This document shows, piece by piece, positions 44,741-54,081 of a DNA stretch of 64,000 nt (its first letter is position 1; each line of letters begins with the position of its first letter). Source of the DNA: Verrucomicrobiota bacterium (GTDB lineage Bacteria; Verrucomicrobiota; Kiritimatiellia; UBA8416; JABMPJ01); NCBI GenBank assembly GCA_018648805.1, contig JABGQM010000003.1:24399-88398 (forward strand), written 5' to 3'. Below the pieces are notes generated by a model that saw only the letters and a list, made by a program, of their open reading frames with translations, was not told where the DNA came from and made no database searches. The position numbers and the translations under genes were made by a program.

Positions 44741-45550
44741 ATGCAACTGAACAAAGCGATGGGTTTCTTTTTGGTGCTGGCGCTGCTAAGCGTTTCGGCT
44801 TTGTTTTCCTCTGCGCTTGCCGGCGTGATCAAGATGCAGGTCACCTGCAGTGTCAGCGGCACGAATCTGATGGTCCAGATGAGCAATACAGGCGATGAGC
44901 CCGCCCAGAACGTCCGCGCGCACGTCACATTCATGGGCAAAGAGATGCACACGGACAACATCTCCTCGTTTCCTCCGCAGAAGCCGAAAGCCGAGAGATT
45001 CGCCCTAGATACAAAGGATCTGAAAGGAACATATCCCGCTATTGTCATCGTCGATTTCGAGGATCTGAACTCGTATCCCTTCTCATCGGTCACAATCCAG
45101 CAGATCCGCTCGGGCGAGACCTCTCCCGCCGACCTGATGGGGGTCTTTCAGGGGCAGATGGAGCTGGCGACAAAGGTGAGTGTCCCTCTGCGCATCCGCA
45201 ACAAATCCGACAGAGAGATCACCGCCACGTGCACGGTCGTCACACCGAACGAGCTCTTGGCCGAAGTGCCGCAGTTCACGCTCACAATCCCGCCCAAGGG
45301 AGACGAGCAAGCAACAGTAGCCCTCGAGAACTTCTCCGGAACGCCTACCAGTTCCTACCCCGTGCATGTCCTCCTGGAGTACGACCACGAAGGCGAGCAT
45401 TTTTGTGTCCCCGCCACGACGATGGTTGCGATTGTCCCGCCCGCGCCCGTCACATCCAAGAAATTCTGGGTGGTGCTGGCCGTAGTCATCGGTGGCGCAG
45501 CCCTGGTGCTCCTGCCACAGATCAGGAAGGTCTTGTCGAACAAGAAGTAG
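44741..45550 (+). CDS. Signal-anchored extracytoplasmic protein with beta-sandwich-like region
   Basis: A 269-residue protein. MQLNKAMGFFLVLALLSVSALFSSALAG is a signal peptide; the middle is beta-rich (VTCSVSGTNLMVQMSNTGDEPAQNVRAHVTF, and KVSVPLRIRNKSDREITATCTVVTPNELLAEVPQ), with two repeats that look like Ig-like or CARDB/NEW3-type sandwiches. A C-terminal TM (FWVVLAVVIGGAALVLL) and basic tail (RKVLSNKK) make a type I membrane protein facing the periplasm. Longer starts exist at 44636 and 44711; ATG 44741 has GGAGG ten bases upstream and best fits the signal peptide. Placed after the GT2 gene and before the GT-C-like gene, it may be an accessory subunit; that is inference. Confidence 0.65.
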   Translation: MQLNKAMGFFLVLALLSVSALFSSALAGVIKMQVTCSVSGTNLMVQMSNTGDEPAQNVRAHVTFMGKEMHTDNISSFPPQKPKAERFALDTKDLKGTYPAIVIVDFEDLNSYPFSSVTIQQIRSGETSPADLMGVFQGQMELATKVSVPLRIRNKSDREITATCTVVTPNELLAEVPQFTLTIPPKGDEQATVALENFSGTPTSSYPVHVLLEYDHEGEHFCVPATTMVAIVPPAPVTSKKFWVVLAVVIGGAALVLLPQIRKVLSNKK

Positions 45551-45600
45551 TTCTTTCATTGCGCAGGAGTTGAGGCAGTAACAGAAGGGCCAGTCGCACA

Positions 45601-48267
45601 TTGCAGACGGACAACCATCAGAAATGGATCAAGGCGGCGGAAATCCTGCTCGCCGCTGTGTTGCTGTGCGGCAGTGTCGTGGCAATCTACGCGTCACTGG
45701 CGCCATCCCTGCAGCACGGCCAGTTAGCCGCCGGGGATGACTCCATCCACTCGGCTCTAAGTCTGGACTCCTATCGCATTCGGACCGAACGTGGACACCT
45801 GTTCGACTGGTCGTACCTGTATGGCATGGGTGCGCCCATTTACATTTTTCGCCCCCCGGGCTTCTATCTCACCGTTCAGGTATTGGACGCCATAAGTTTC
45901 GGTCATTTTGCGATCCAGGACGTCCATAAGTTCGGATACCTATTGGGGTTGGCGCTCTTTCCCTGTGCCGTATTCTACCTGCTTCGCAAATTCCGCTTCC
46001 CGTGGTTGGTGTGCGGCATTGGGGCAGTTCTGGCGATTGCGCCGGTGAGCACATGGGGCCACACCATAGACGCCTACTACGATCTCGGGCTTGCCAAGCA
46101 GGTCTTTGCTATACTGCTCTTTCCGTTCACGTTGGGAAAGTTTCACGGCATCATGGCTCGCAAGGAGAGGCTCCTGCCCGGTGCACTACTCTTTGGCCTG
46201 ATGTTCCTAAGCCATCCCTACATGGGGCTGTCGTTTCTAATGGTTACACCGATCTACGTGCTGTTCGAACTGCTCTCCCGTCTTGAATGGCGCCACTGGT
46301 TGCAGGTTGTCGGCAAGTCGGCGGCGGTTGTTGGCGGCGGGCTGCTTCTCATTTCTTTCTGGATGCTGCCGTTCTATTCATCAGACGAGATTCATCCTAC
46401 CAAAGACTACAGCAGCACGAGCAGGCACAGCTTTACCGTCATAACCGACACCGCCTCAGAGATCGTACATCACTATCTACGCGGTAGTCTGTTCGATCAG
46501 GCGAAGGACCCTAAACATATTTTCGGGAAAGAATCCGCCTGGAAGTGGCGCGACACGCGAGCCGTTCCACGCTGGCCGATTCTCTCATACATGAGCCTGG
46601 TCGGCGCACTGGCCATGCTGCTGGGCTGTCGCTACAGGAGGAATGTGTTCTTTCTAACAGCCTGGTTCGCCTCGCTGGTGATATTCATGGGCCCGGACGA
46701 CATTCCGCTCCTGCGGTTCATTCCGTTCCAATCGCAGTTCCAATACATTCACTTTGTCCCCATTCCTGAGCTGTTCGTCGTCTGCCTGGCATCGTTCGGA
46801 ATCTATGTGTGCATTGCCGCGGCCTGGTTGCCGACGGACTGGCTGCTCGGCAAGATCAAGGCCATGGACTGGCAGCGTGCGATCGTCTTTGCCCTTGTGG
46901 CTGTCGTGATCGGGACGGCGTTTCTGCAAAACGTCTGCAAAGAACGCTACACGCACGGACAGAAGAAGACGCGCAATCGCACGTTCGAGGTCAACCCAAA
47001 CGGGCAAACAGAATGGAGTATACGCGCAGGCTCGAACAAACAGCTCATGCAGGCCACCGACTACCTCTGCGACACGCTCGACCCATTTGAGCGATTCTAT
47101 GGATCGCCCACCGCCGTACTGTCGGGCGTCGAGATTTTCAACTTCACGCTTGCCCCGGCCTATATGCGACGAACAGACCTGATCTCCCCGCTCTTCGGCG
47201 GACTGATGGGTGGCGTCAACAACATCATACACACGGTTGAGTTCCGCCGGCATCTCTGGAAGAGCGACGTCGTGTTGGACTTGCTCAATGTGGGTTCGCT
47301 GATCACCAGCCGAGGCAACGTCAGGAACTACCCGGTCGATAGAAACGATTTTCCAGGGAAGAAGGACTTCGGCGCGTGGACGGTGTTTGAGACCGATCAC
47401 AGCTCAAAGCCCTTTGACGTCACATTCGTCAAACCGGTTATGTTCATTGGCGACTCGACTTCTTGGCAGAAGCTCTGTGAAAGCTGGTTGCGCCAGGTCA
47501 TGAAGCTCAGCAAGGATGACATGCAGCCGTACCCGTTCATGGTCTGGGCACGGGATTCGCGTCGGAAGCAGAAGGATCCAGTGCCGCTCAGCGAGTTCTC
47601 GGCCATTTATGTGGCGGACCCATCGTTCAAACCCAAGCGTTTTTTCAGCAAGGATGAACTGGCCCGCTTCAAAGCTGACGGCAAGCAGATTTATTTCCAG
47701 CTCTCAACCGAACATCCGACCAGGCCGACCTGGTCCACGCGTGAGGTGCATTCACCGCATCTGTTCAAGTTCGGTGCCTTTCCCGCCGCACCCACCGGCG
47801 TTGCAACCATGGGCACGATCGAAGAGGACTACTGTCGCCACACGGCTGAGGTCGAAGTCACCGCCGCTTGCCGCTTGTTCTTTAAGTCAGCCTTCTACAG
47901 GGGGTGGCGCGTGGAGGTGGATGGAGAGCGCGTAAAGAACACCTCCGTCAGCCCTGGTTTCAACGGTTGCTATCTGGAACCCGGTAAACACAAAGTCGAA
48001 TTCACCTATCACGGTGCCAACCGCCATGTGGCCGGCAAGATTCTGTCTCTGACTACGCTGCTTGGCTTCCTGGCCGCCATGGTCATACAGAAGAAGCGCA
48101 AGCAGATCATGCCGGTTCCGCCGACAGACGGCGGCCGGCCGATGAATGACGCTGACAACCTCGCCGAACCGAAGGCGGCGGCCGGTTCTGAACCGCCACC
48201 GCAAGCCAGCCCGGTGAAGAAAGCCAAGCCGGGAAAGTCCGGGCCCAAGCGCAGGAGGAAGCGATGA
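45601..48267 (+). CDS. Large multi-spanning membrane protein, YfhO/GT-C-like
   Basis: An 888-residue protein with about 12 TM helices in its first 460 residues, then a periplasmic domain of about 340 residues and a last TM near 800. The first loop after TM1 contains GDDSIHSALSL, placing acidic residues where GT-C glycosyltransferases keep their catalytic Asp. The segment FKSAFYRGWRVEVDGERVKNTSVSPGFNGCYLEPGKHKVEFTY near 760-800 strongly resembles the end of YfhO-type lipoteichoic/polymer glycosyltransferases. The C-terminal tail is Pro/Lys-rich. Start appears to be TTG 45601. It likely accepts sugar from a polyprenyl-phosphate carrier made by the preceding GT2. Confidence 0.75.
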   Translation: MQTDNHQKWIKAAEILLAAVLLCGSVVAIYASLAPSLQHGQLAAGDDSIHSALSLDSYRIRTERGHLFDWSYLYGMGAPIYIFRPPGFYLTVQVLDAISFGHFAIQDVHKFGYLLGLALFPCAVFYLLRKFRFPWLVCGIGAVLAIAPVSTWGHTIDAYYDLGLAKQVFAILLFPFTLGKFHGIMARKERLLPGALLFGLMFLSHPYMGLSFLMVTPIYVLFELLSRLEWRHWLQVVGKSAAVVGGGLLLISFWMLPFYSSDEIHPTKDYSSTSRHSFTVITDTASEIVHHYLRGSLFDQAKDPKHIFGKESAWKWRDTRAVPRWPILSYMSLVGALAMLLGCRYRRNVFFLTAWFASLVIFMGPDDIPLLRFIPFQSQFQYIHFVPIPELFVVCLASFGIYVCIAAAWLPTDWLLGKIKAMDWQRAIVFALVAVVIGTAFLQNVCKERYTHGQKKTRNRTFEVNPNGQTEWSIRAGSNKQLMQATDYLCDTLDPFERFYGSPTAVLSGVEIFNFTLAPAYMRRTDLISPLFGGLMGGVNNIIHTVEFRRHLWKSDVVLDLLNVGSLITSRGNVRNYPVDRNDFPGKKDFGAWTVFETDHSSKPFDVTFVKPVMFIGDSTSWQKLCESWLRQVMKLSKDDMQPYPFMVWARDSRRKQKDPVPLSEFSAIYVADPSFKPKRFFSKDELARFKADGKQIYFQLSTEHPTRPTWSTREVHSPHLFKFGAFPAAPTGVATMGTIEEDYCRHTAEVEVTAACRLFFKSAFYRGWRVEVDGERVKNTSVSPGFNGCYLEPGKHKVEFTYHGANRHVAGKILSLTTLLGFLAAMVIQKKRKQIMPVPPTDGGRPMNDADNLAEPKAAAGSEPPPQASPVKKAKPGKSGPKRRRKR

Positions 48268-48701
48268 AGAGGCCGGCCTGGTTCAGAAGTTTAGCGCCTA
48301 TTTTCGCGGAGGAGGGCACCGACAGGCCCCAGCGCGCGCCCTGGTGGTTTCTGATTCCGTTCATTGTTGCGGTGGCAGCCGTGGCACTCCTATACTATCG
48401 GCAGCAAGTGTTGCTGATCCCGGTACCGGCTCGGCCGCTGAGCGGCGCGGTAGTGGACAGTCGTCGTCAAGTCGGCTTCACCTGGACCCGGATCCCCAAG
48501 AAATCGGCCAACTACCACATCCAGATCGCCGCCGACCGCAGCTTCAAGAAGATGATGTACGAGACCCGGGTAAAAGACCAACACGAGATCAAACCCAGGG
48601 GTATCTTCGAACCCGGCAAGAGCTACTACTGGCGGCTACAGGCTGTGGTAGACGGTAAAGCAAGCCCTTGGACGCGGACAATGCGGTTTCGGGCGGAGTA
48701 G
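48264..48701 (+). CDS. Single-pass membrane protein with fibronectin-like domain
   Basis: A 145-residue protein overlapping the previous gene by ATGA. A TM helix lies near residues 27-46 (WFLIPFIVAVAAVALLYY). The rest resembles a fibronectin type III-like fold: FTWTRIPKKSANYHIQIAADRSFKKMMYETRV, then FEPGKSYYWRLQAVVDGKASPWTRTMRFRAE, as in periplasmic FN3-like proteins of PVC bacteria. It is probably a small partner of the membrane protein before it. Confidence 0.72.
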   Translation: MKRPAWFRSLAPIFAEEGTDRPQRAPWWFLIPFIVAVAAVALLYYRQQVLLIPVPARPLSGAVVDSRRQVGFTWTRIPKKSANYHIQIAADRSFKKMMYETRVKDQHEIKPRGIFEPGKSYYWRLQAVVDGKASPWTRTMRFRAE

Positions 48702-48741
48702 ATGTCGACTCCGCACTAATACAATATTGAGCACCTGCAAT

Positions 48742-49728
48742 ATGAGCGATGTAGAACGAATTGAGACGAGGCTCGACACGGAGGCGACGGTCAGCATTGT
48801 TGTGCCTTGTTATAACGAGGAGGAGGTCATCGGCACCTTCCATCAGCGCCTGGTATCCGAAATCTCCCGGATCAGTGACGTCAGTTTTGATATCCTGTTC
48901 GTGGATGATGGCAGTTCGGATGAGACGTTGTCGGCACTGGAAGCCATTGAGGCCACAGATGGTCGCGCAAAAGTCTATTCACTGTCGCGCAATTTTGGAC
49001 ACCAGGCCGCCCTCACGGCGGGGCTGAGCGTTGCGACGGGCAACGCCGTAATCTGCATGGATGCGGATCTCCAGCACCCGCCCAGCCTGATCGGACGTAT
49101 GATAGAATCGTGGAAGGCAGGCTGCGATATCGTCTGGGCTGTCAGGAAAGACACGGAGGGGGTATCGTTCGTGAAGACTGGCTCCTCACGCCTATTCTAT
49201 CGCCTGATAAACGCCATAAGCGATACACCCATCATTCCGGGAGCGGCCGATTTCTACCTGCTGGGTCAGGCACCCTTACAGGCGCTGCGATCAATGCCGG
49301 AGCGCCACAGATTCCTGCGCGGTATGATTTCATGGATAGGTTTCAGGCAGGAGTTCATAGACTATACAGCGCAGTCAAGAAATGCCGGCACTTCCAAGTA
49401 CACGTACAGGAAGATGATAGATCTCGCTCTCGATGCTGTGTTCTCATTTTCTCCGCGCCCGATCAGACTGATCAGCAAAGCCGGCGTTGTTGTTGCGGCT
49501 CTTGGAGGAGCCTATCTGCTCTACGTGATTGCCATGCTCTTCCTCTCCCCGAGAGTTGTCCCGGGCTGGGCATCCATGGTGGGTGTGGTCTGCGTACTGG
49601 GGGGATTTCAACTCATTGCGACAGGAATCATAGGCGAGTACCTCGCCCGTGTTTTTGAAGAAGCAAAAGGGCGTCCCTTGTATATTTTTAAAAGAAAACC
49701 AGAACCAGAGGAAAGGCACACGTCATGA
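48742..49728 (+). CDS. Polyprenyl-phosphate glycosyltransferase, DPM1/GtrB type (2 of 3)
   Basis: A 328-residue GT2 enzyme, homologous to 43608-44543. Motifs: VSIVVPCYNEEEVIGTF near residue 18, ILFVDDGSSDET near 50, LSRNFGHQAALTAGLSVATG near 83, and CMDADLQHPPSLIG near 105. AGTSKYTYRKMIDLALDAVFSF near 217 precedes two TM helices and the end GEYLARVFEEAKGRPLYIFKRKPE. ATG 48742 has no strong ribosome binding site, and a TTG at 48727 is an alternative. The gene overlaps the methyltransferase gene by ATGA. Confidence 0.9.
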   Translation: MSDVERIETRLDTEATVSIVVPCYNEEEVIGTFHQRLVSEISRISDVSFDILFVDDGSSDETLSALEAIEATDGRAKVYSLSRNFGHQAALTAGLSVATGNAVICMDADLQHPPSLIGRMIESWKAGCDIVWAVRKDTEGVSFVKTGSSRLFYRLINAISDTPIIPGAADFYLLGQAPLQALRSMPERHRFLRGMISWIGFRQEFIDYTAQSRNAGTSKYTYRKMIDLALDAVFSFSPRPIRLISKAGVVVAALGGAYLLYVIAMLFLSPRVVPGWASMVGVVCVLGGFQLIATGIIGEYLARVFEEAKGRPLYIFKRKPEPEERHTS

Positions 49729-50453
49729 GTACCCCCCCGCCATCACGGGTAACCGACAAGGAATACTCACACGATCACCTGGGCGACGCGTTCTATACGG
49801 CATTGTCGGAATACGACACGGAGCGTAGGCTTGACACGCTGATTGGGGAGTTCCTGACGGACGAAATGATAGAGGGTAAGAGCGTTCTTGATGTAGGCTG
49901 TGGTTTGGGTTTCTTCAGTGAACGCCTCGTGCAGCGAGGTGCGACGGTAACGGCATGTGATATTGGGCCAAATCTCGTTGATAAAACTCGTGCAAGAGCA
50001 AAGTGCCATGCCGAGGTCGTTGACGCACTGAGTCTCGAAAGTCACTTTGGCCGGGGCCACTTTGACATTGTTGTCTCATCCGAATGTATTGAACACACTC
50101 GCTCCCCGAAGGACGCCATCGCACAGATGGCGGCGGTACTGAAGCCGGGCGGCTTTCTGTCTGTATCGACTCCCAATCTGCTTTGGTATCCGGTTGTTCG
50201 CTTTGCCACGATACTGAAAGCGCGGCCATTTGATGGATTTGAGAAGTTCAGCTCTTGGCCCGAAATGCGGCGGACTCTGGCAGCGAATGACATTGCGGTC
50301 GTCCGGGAGCGTGGCCTTCACCTCATCCCTTTTCAACTGCCTTGTCATGGACTGTCAAGGTGGTGTGATCAACATCTACAGATGGCCAAGTACGCAATGA
50401 TTAACATCTGCGTTCTTGGGTGCAAGAACAGCCCGGAGGCAAGTCGACAGTGA
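49725..50453 (+). CDS. Class I SAM-dependent methyltransferase
   Basis: A 242-residue cytoplasmic methyltransferase, UbiG/type 11-like. The SAM loop SVLDVGCGLGFFSERLVQRGATVTACDIG is near residues 50-80, and HFDIVVSSECIEHTRSPKDAIAQMAAVLKPGGFLSVSTPN near 108-150 carries motifs II and III. The start overlaps the GT2 stop by 4 bp and its stop overlaps the next GTG start (GTGA), so three genes are coupled. It may methylate a lipid-linked sugar or carrier in this pathway; the substrate is not deducible. Confidence 0.88.
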   Translation: MSTPPPSRVTDKEYSHDHLGDAFYTALSEYDTERRLDTLIGEFLTDEMIEGKSVLDVGCGLGFFSERLVQRGATVTACDIGPNLVDKTRARAKCHAEVVDALSLESHFGRGHFDIVVSSECIEHTRSPKDAIAQMAAVLKPGGFLSVSTPNLLWYPVVRFATILKARPFDGFEKFSSWPEMRRTLAANDIAVVRERGLHLIPFQLPCHGLSRWCDQHLQMAKYAMINICVLGCKNSPEASRQ

Positions 50454-52810
50454 AGAAGCTGCGCGCATTACTGTCTCGCGTAAACAGACACCGGATGTCC
50501 CTCGTCCGCGTCGTTACATTTGACGTGTTCGGATGGTCACGTTCGGGTGCCTCTTGGATCTGCCTCCTGGCCGCCGCGTTCATCTCGTTCCAGCTCTTGG
50601 CATTTCGCTCTGCGGACTATAGCCTAGAGCGCAGCAAGTACCTTTTGCGAGCCACCACAGGACTGAAAGAGGGGGTGCATCTGTATGCATACGGGATCCA
50701 TTACTGGGGCCTCTTTCCTGTCTACAGCACGAAGATAGCGAACGCCGGTACTCCTAAGAAATACGATGAAGCCTACGCAAAGGACATATTGCTGAACCAT
50801 GGTGATTCGCTCAAGATGGAGTACAAGCATGAAGTACGCTACGGCGAACTCTTCAAATACTACCTGCCGTATCTCTCATGGTTGATTTACGGTCCGTCAG
50901 GCACCAGCGACATTTCGCTAGTGAACACTGTATTCTATCTTATTGCTGCTTTCTCACTTCTCTATAACTGTGCAAGATTCGGAAGACCGATTCTGGGATT
51001 GTTCGTTACGCTCTGCGTCACGTCGTCTCAGTTTCAGGCCATCCAACTGTCGCACGATGCTTTCAGCTACGTGATAACCTGTGCTGTCTTTGTCTTGGCA
51101 TGGATGATTCCTTTTGCACTCGACCGACCGCTGCGCTGGTACGACGCTATGGCCCGGTTGCTTCTCGTTTCCCTTTTTATTGTCTTTTGTGGGAACATCA
51201 GGACTACAGCTATGTCCATGGTGCTTACCCCATGTTTCCTGTTGGCGTTATATCGTGCTGTCCCGTGGCGTCGGCGGCTGGTGCTGCTGACAGCATTTGC
51301 TCTCATGTTCTACTCTGCCCACAGGCTCACTGAGCGCCATTTTGACCGAAAATTCGAGAAGACAGCGGAGTTTGTCGAGGCCGTTGGAGGCGTACCGTAT
51401 CTGGGAGAAAGAACTAGTCTACACCCCTTTTGGCATCCCGTCTGGTGCGGCCTGGCCGATTTTGACACGACCTACGGCCACGAATGGCAGGACTACAAGG
51501 CCTATCAAGCGGCGCGCCCTGAACTTAAGAAGTTGGGATGGACGCAACCGCAGCGCGCCCCCACGCAAGGCGACTACTATCAGCTGTGTACCAGCCCTGA
51601 GTACGGCGTAGCCATCCGACGGGTTGTCCTGAAGGAGATCAAGAAAGATTCAAAATGGTACATCGGTATTCTGCAAAACCGTGTCAACCGGGCATTTTCG
51701 GAATGGGAGCCGCCAGCCCTTAATCTGGTGTTTCACAAGTACGGCCTCCCTGTGTCATGCTGGCCGTACGTGTTGTTCGTTGCCTTCCTCTGCCTGGTCG
51801 GCGTATTCAGCGAGGTAAAACTCATACTCGCAAGTTTGCCAACAATCGCAGTGGCTCTCATGGTTACGACATATACCAACGGCCACCTCTACTTGATTGC
51901 CCACCACGTCTGTGCCGGGGTCATGCTCGCTTCGATCGCCGGGGTCGTCGGGTGCGTTGCTGTCCGCTTGGTTAGGAAGTCCGATGAGAAACGTGACCCT
52001 CCTTCTGCTGCACCTGCGGGGGAGGCAAAGAAGCAAGGGCAGGCCATTTCGGTCGGACGAGCCATCGTGCTGATGATTCTTGTTGGCGCAATCGCGGCAT
52101 CTAGGGTCCAGTGCGCAAGACGGCGCCAGACAACCGCTCTGAAGGGCGCCGTCTCTGCCGCGCAATTGCGCAACGTTTCCAGACGGGCAGAGATCGCGGC
52201 GCTCATCGAAGGAAATGACCTTCATCGAGACTTGCTGATGGCGTTCACATTCGATGACGAAGCCGTCAACAACACGGATCCCTTGGTCGACCCCATTCAC
52301 AACAACGTAACATTTTCTGAAGGCGGCAGACGCGGACGAGCGGCCAGGTTCGGTGGCAAGACAACCATCGTGCTCAACTCGATGCCGTTGACCAAGAACG
52401 GCACATGGTGCTTCTGGTTCAGGCCATCCGCTTCACTCTCTTCCGAGGCACAGCGCATGCTTGATGCAAACGGATGCATGCTGGCCTTGCGAAATCAGAA
52501 GCCGCTTGCATCTTTCAACGACGGAAAATCCAAGGTCATGCTCGGAAAATCCAACGTGCGGTCGGGGCAGTGGGCTCACGCCGCCTTGTCTTGGGGCGAG
52601 AATGGACTCGTGTTCTATGTCAACGGCAAGATTCAGGCTACCAAGGTATATTCGGGGGAGCCGGAGTGGGAGTACCGCAACGTAGTCGTTGGGTCACGAT
52701 GGAACGGGACTGATTACGGTTTCGTCGGCGACATTGACGAAGTATACTTCTACGCAAGAGAGTTGAGCGGAGACGAGGTATCGGCGCTGATGGAACGTGG
52801 CCTTGAGTAG
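50450..52810 (+). CDS. Multi-spanning membrane protein with C-terminal LamG/concanavalin-like domain
   Basis: A 786-residue protein. Residues about 35-560 hold roughly 10-12 TM helices with a large loop, in a GT-C-like layout similar to the gene at 45601. After a further TM near residue 540 (AIVLMILVGAIAASRVQCA), residues about 590-786 form a LamG-like domain: LMAFTFDDEAVNN, GTWCFWFRPSAS, MLDANGCMLALRN, WAHAALSWGENGLVFYVNGKIQ, VVGSRWNGTDYGFVGDIDEVYFYARELSGDEVSALMERGLE. This domain is shared with the lipoproteins at 53167 and 55031. Start GTG 50450 overlaps the methyltransferase stop and has GGAGG ten bases upstream. A sugar-binding head on a transferase is inferred. Confidence 0.75.
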   Translation: MKKLRALLSRVNRHRMSLVRVVTFDVFGWSRSGASWICLLAAAFISFQLLAFRSADYSLERSKYLLRATTGLKEGVHLYAYGIHYWGLFPVYSTKIANAGTPKKYDEAYAKDILLNHGDSLKMEYKHEVRYGELFKYYLPYLSWLIYGPSGTSDISLVNTVFYLIAAFSLLYNCARFGRPILGLFVTLCVTSSQFQAIQLSHDAFSYVITCAVFVLAWMIPFALDRPLRWYDAMARLLLVSLFIVFCGNIRTTAMSMVLTPCFLLALYRAVPWRRRLVLLTAFALMFYSAHRLTERHFDRKFEKTAEFVEAVGGVPYLGERTSLHPFWHPVWCGLADFDTTYGHEWQDYKAYQAARPELKKLGWTQPQRAPTQGDYYQLCTSPEYGVAIRRVVLKEIKKDSKWYIGILQNRVNRAFSEWEPPALNLVFHKYGLPVSCWPYVLFVAFLCLVGVFSEVKLILASLPTIAVALMVTTYTNGHLYLIAHHVCAGVMLASIAGVVGCVAVRLVRKSDEKRDPPSAAPAGEAKKQGQAISVGRAIVLMILVGAIAASRVQCARRRQTTALKGAVSAAQLRNVSRRAEIAALIEGNDLHRDLLMAFTFDDEAVNNTDPLVDPIHNNVTFSEGGRRGRAARFGGKTTIVLNSMPLTKNGTWCFWFRPSASLSSEAQRMLDANGCMLALRNQKPLASFNDGKSKVMLGKSNVRSGQWAHAALSWGENGLVFYVNGKIQATKVYSGEPEWEYRNVVVGSRWNGTDYGFVGDIDEVYFYARELSGDEVSALMERGLE

Positions 52811-52888
52811 GTTCTTCAGTTAGCAGAGCCTGAGTCAGGGAGCTCCACTAGAACTCGATCATGCATTGCGACACCCTCGATTGCGTGG

Positions 52889-53101
52889 TTACTGTGTAGA
52901 GTTTTCCGGGCCAGAAGGTTCCATGGTGACGTCCTGGTCCGATGCTATCAGCTCTGGAACGGTGGCCTTGTCCAAGCCGCTGTCCATGACTGACCCGATC
53001 TCCTCAACCGCGAGCGCGCGGCCGTAGATGAGTAGTTCATCAATATCGCCCTTGAACCCGTTTCCGCTCCCGGTCCACCTTGCCCCGACAGCCGCCGTCA
53101 C
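52889..53101 (-). pseudogene. LamG domain C-terminal fragment
   Basis: Seventy codons matching only the last third of the LamG domain in the neighbouring gene: VGARWTGSGNGFKGDIDELLIYGRALAVEEI, then a diverged tail (PELIASDQDVTMEP against PEYIVSTREEVTLE). It has no N-terminal half, signal peptide or ribosome binding site, and a stop lies just upstream in frame. It is the leftover of a tandem duplicate of the 53167-53925 gene. Confidence 0.8.
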
Positions 53102-53343
53102 AGCACATTCGTCGGTTCATCAAGTGGGTCTGATTGATGTATGACTGGCTCCGGCTCCGGGGATCGTCATTCGAGCGTCACTTCCTCCCGGGTTGAAACG
53201 ATGTACTCTGGAGTCTGGGCTTCGTTCAGGCCGCTTGTCTGCAGCGCAATGATCTCCTCGACGGCAAGCGCGCGGCCGTAGATGAGTAGTTCATCAATAT
53301 CGCCCTTGAACCCGTTTCCGCTACCGGTCCACCTTGCCCCGAC
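53013..53343. repeat. 77-bp near-identical direct repeat inside LamG gene and fragment
   Basis: Positions 53013-53089 and 53267-53343 are identical except for one base (C against A), while the sequence on both sides is clearly diverged. The repeat encodes the VGARWTGSGNGFKGDIDELLIYGRAL segment on the minus strand. Confidence 0.9.
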
Positions 53344-53925
53344 GACCGGCGCACACACACGCTTTGTCGGTGCGCCTGAATAGGGCCGCGTGCGAACAAG
53401 CATGCCGTTAACGTAAAATCTGACCTCGTCCTGTGACCAGGTCATGGCTGCGTGTACCCATTCCCTGGGCGTCATCTGCTCCGTCGTGCTGTGACTGCGC
53501 CATTGACCATCGTGAAAGAATAGGTTCAGTCTGCCCTCAAGTATTGAGAACCTGTAGTGATTCGCGTCAATTATTCGCATTTCCTGCTGCAGATTCGCAT
53601 CTCTATCCAACCTGAACCACAGAGCCCACGTGCCCTCGTTCGGAACCCTTAAATCGTCGATTTTGAAGGTTGCGTTGCCGGCGAAACGGCAGGCCTTCCC
53701 AAACTTGCCGCCAGGGGAAATGGAGGTGCCTTTGGCTTGCGTGCGAACCTTGATGCTGCCGCAGTTGTCCATGTTCCGGTCAAATGTGAATCCAACATCG
53801 AGCCATTTGTAGAAAGGTGCCTTGTCCTTGCTTCCCCCCTTTGAACAACCCCCACTCGTGATCAGCAGGCTGGAGGAAAGGGCAACAACCAGCCAGCATA
53901 GGGTCAGACTCCTGAGCCTTCTCAT
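53167..53925 (-). CDS. LamG/concanavalin-like lipoprotein (A)
   Basis: A 252-residue outer or periplasmic lipoprotein: MRRLRSLTLCWLVVALSSSLLITSGGCSKGGSKDKAP gives the lipobox with Cys near residue 27. The LamG-like domain starts at LDVGFTFDRNMDNCG, with GTWALWFRLDRD, MRIIDANHYRFSILEG, WVHAAMTWSQDEVRFYVNGMLVRTRPYSG and VVGARWTGSGNGFKGDIDELLIYGRALAVEE. It is the only gene of this cluster on the minus strand. ATG 53925 is preferred since it gives the basic N-region right before the hydrophobic core. Ligand likely a carbohydrate; inferred. Confidence 0.82.
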   Translation of the reverse strand: MRRLRSLTLCWLVVALSSSLLITSGGCSKGGSKDKAPFYKWLDVGFTFDRNMDNCGSIKVRTQAKGTSISPGGKFGKACRFAGNATFKIDDLRVPNEGTWALWFRLDRDANLQQEMRIIDANHYRFSILEGRLNLFFHDGQWRSHSTTEQMTPREWVHAAMTWSQDEVRFYVNGMLVRTRPYSGAPTKRVCAPVVGARWTGSGNGFKGDIDELLIYGRALAVEEIIALQTSGLNEAQTPEYIVSTREEVTLE

Positions 53926-54081
53926 TTCACGAACATCCTCTCTGTGCTCCAGCTGCACTAAGCTCGTATGTTAGCCGCATAGCACTTGGGTGGTCAAGAA
54001 TTGACCTGTTGACACCATTATTCACTTGTCCCATAGTCGCCAGACGAGTTTTAGTGAAGCGTCTGAGAAAGGTAGCGTTGG

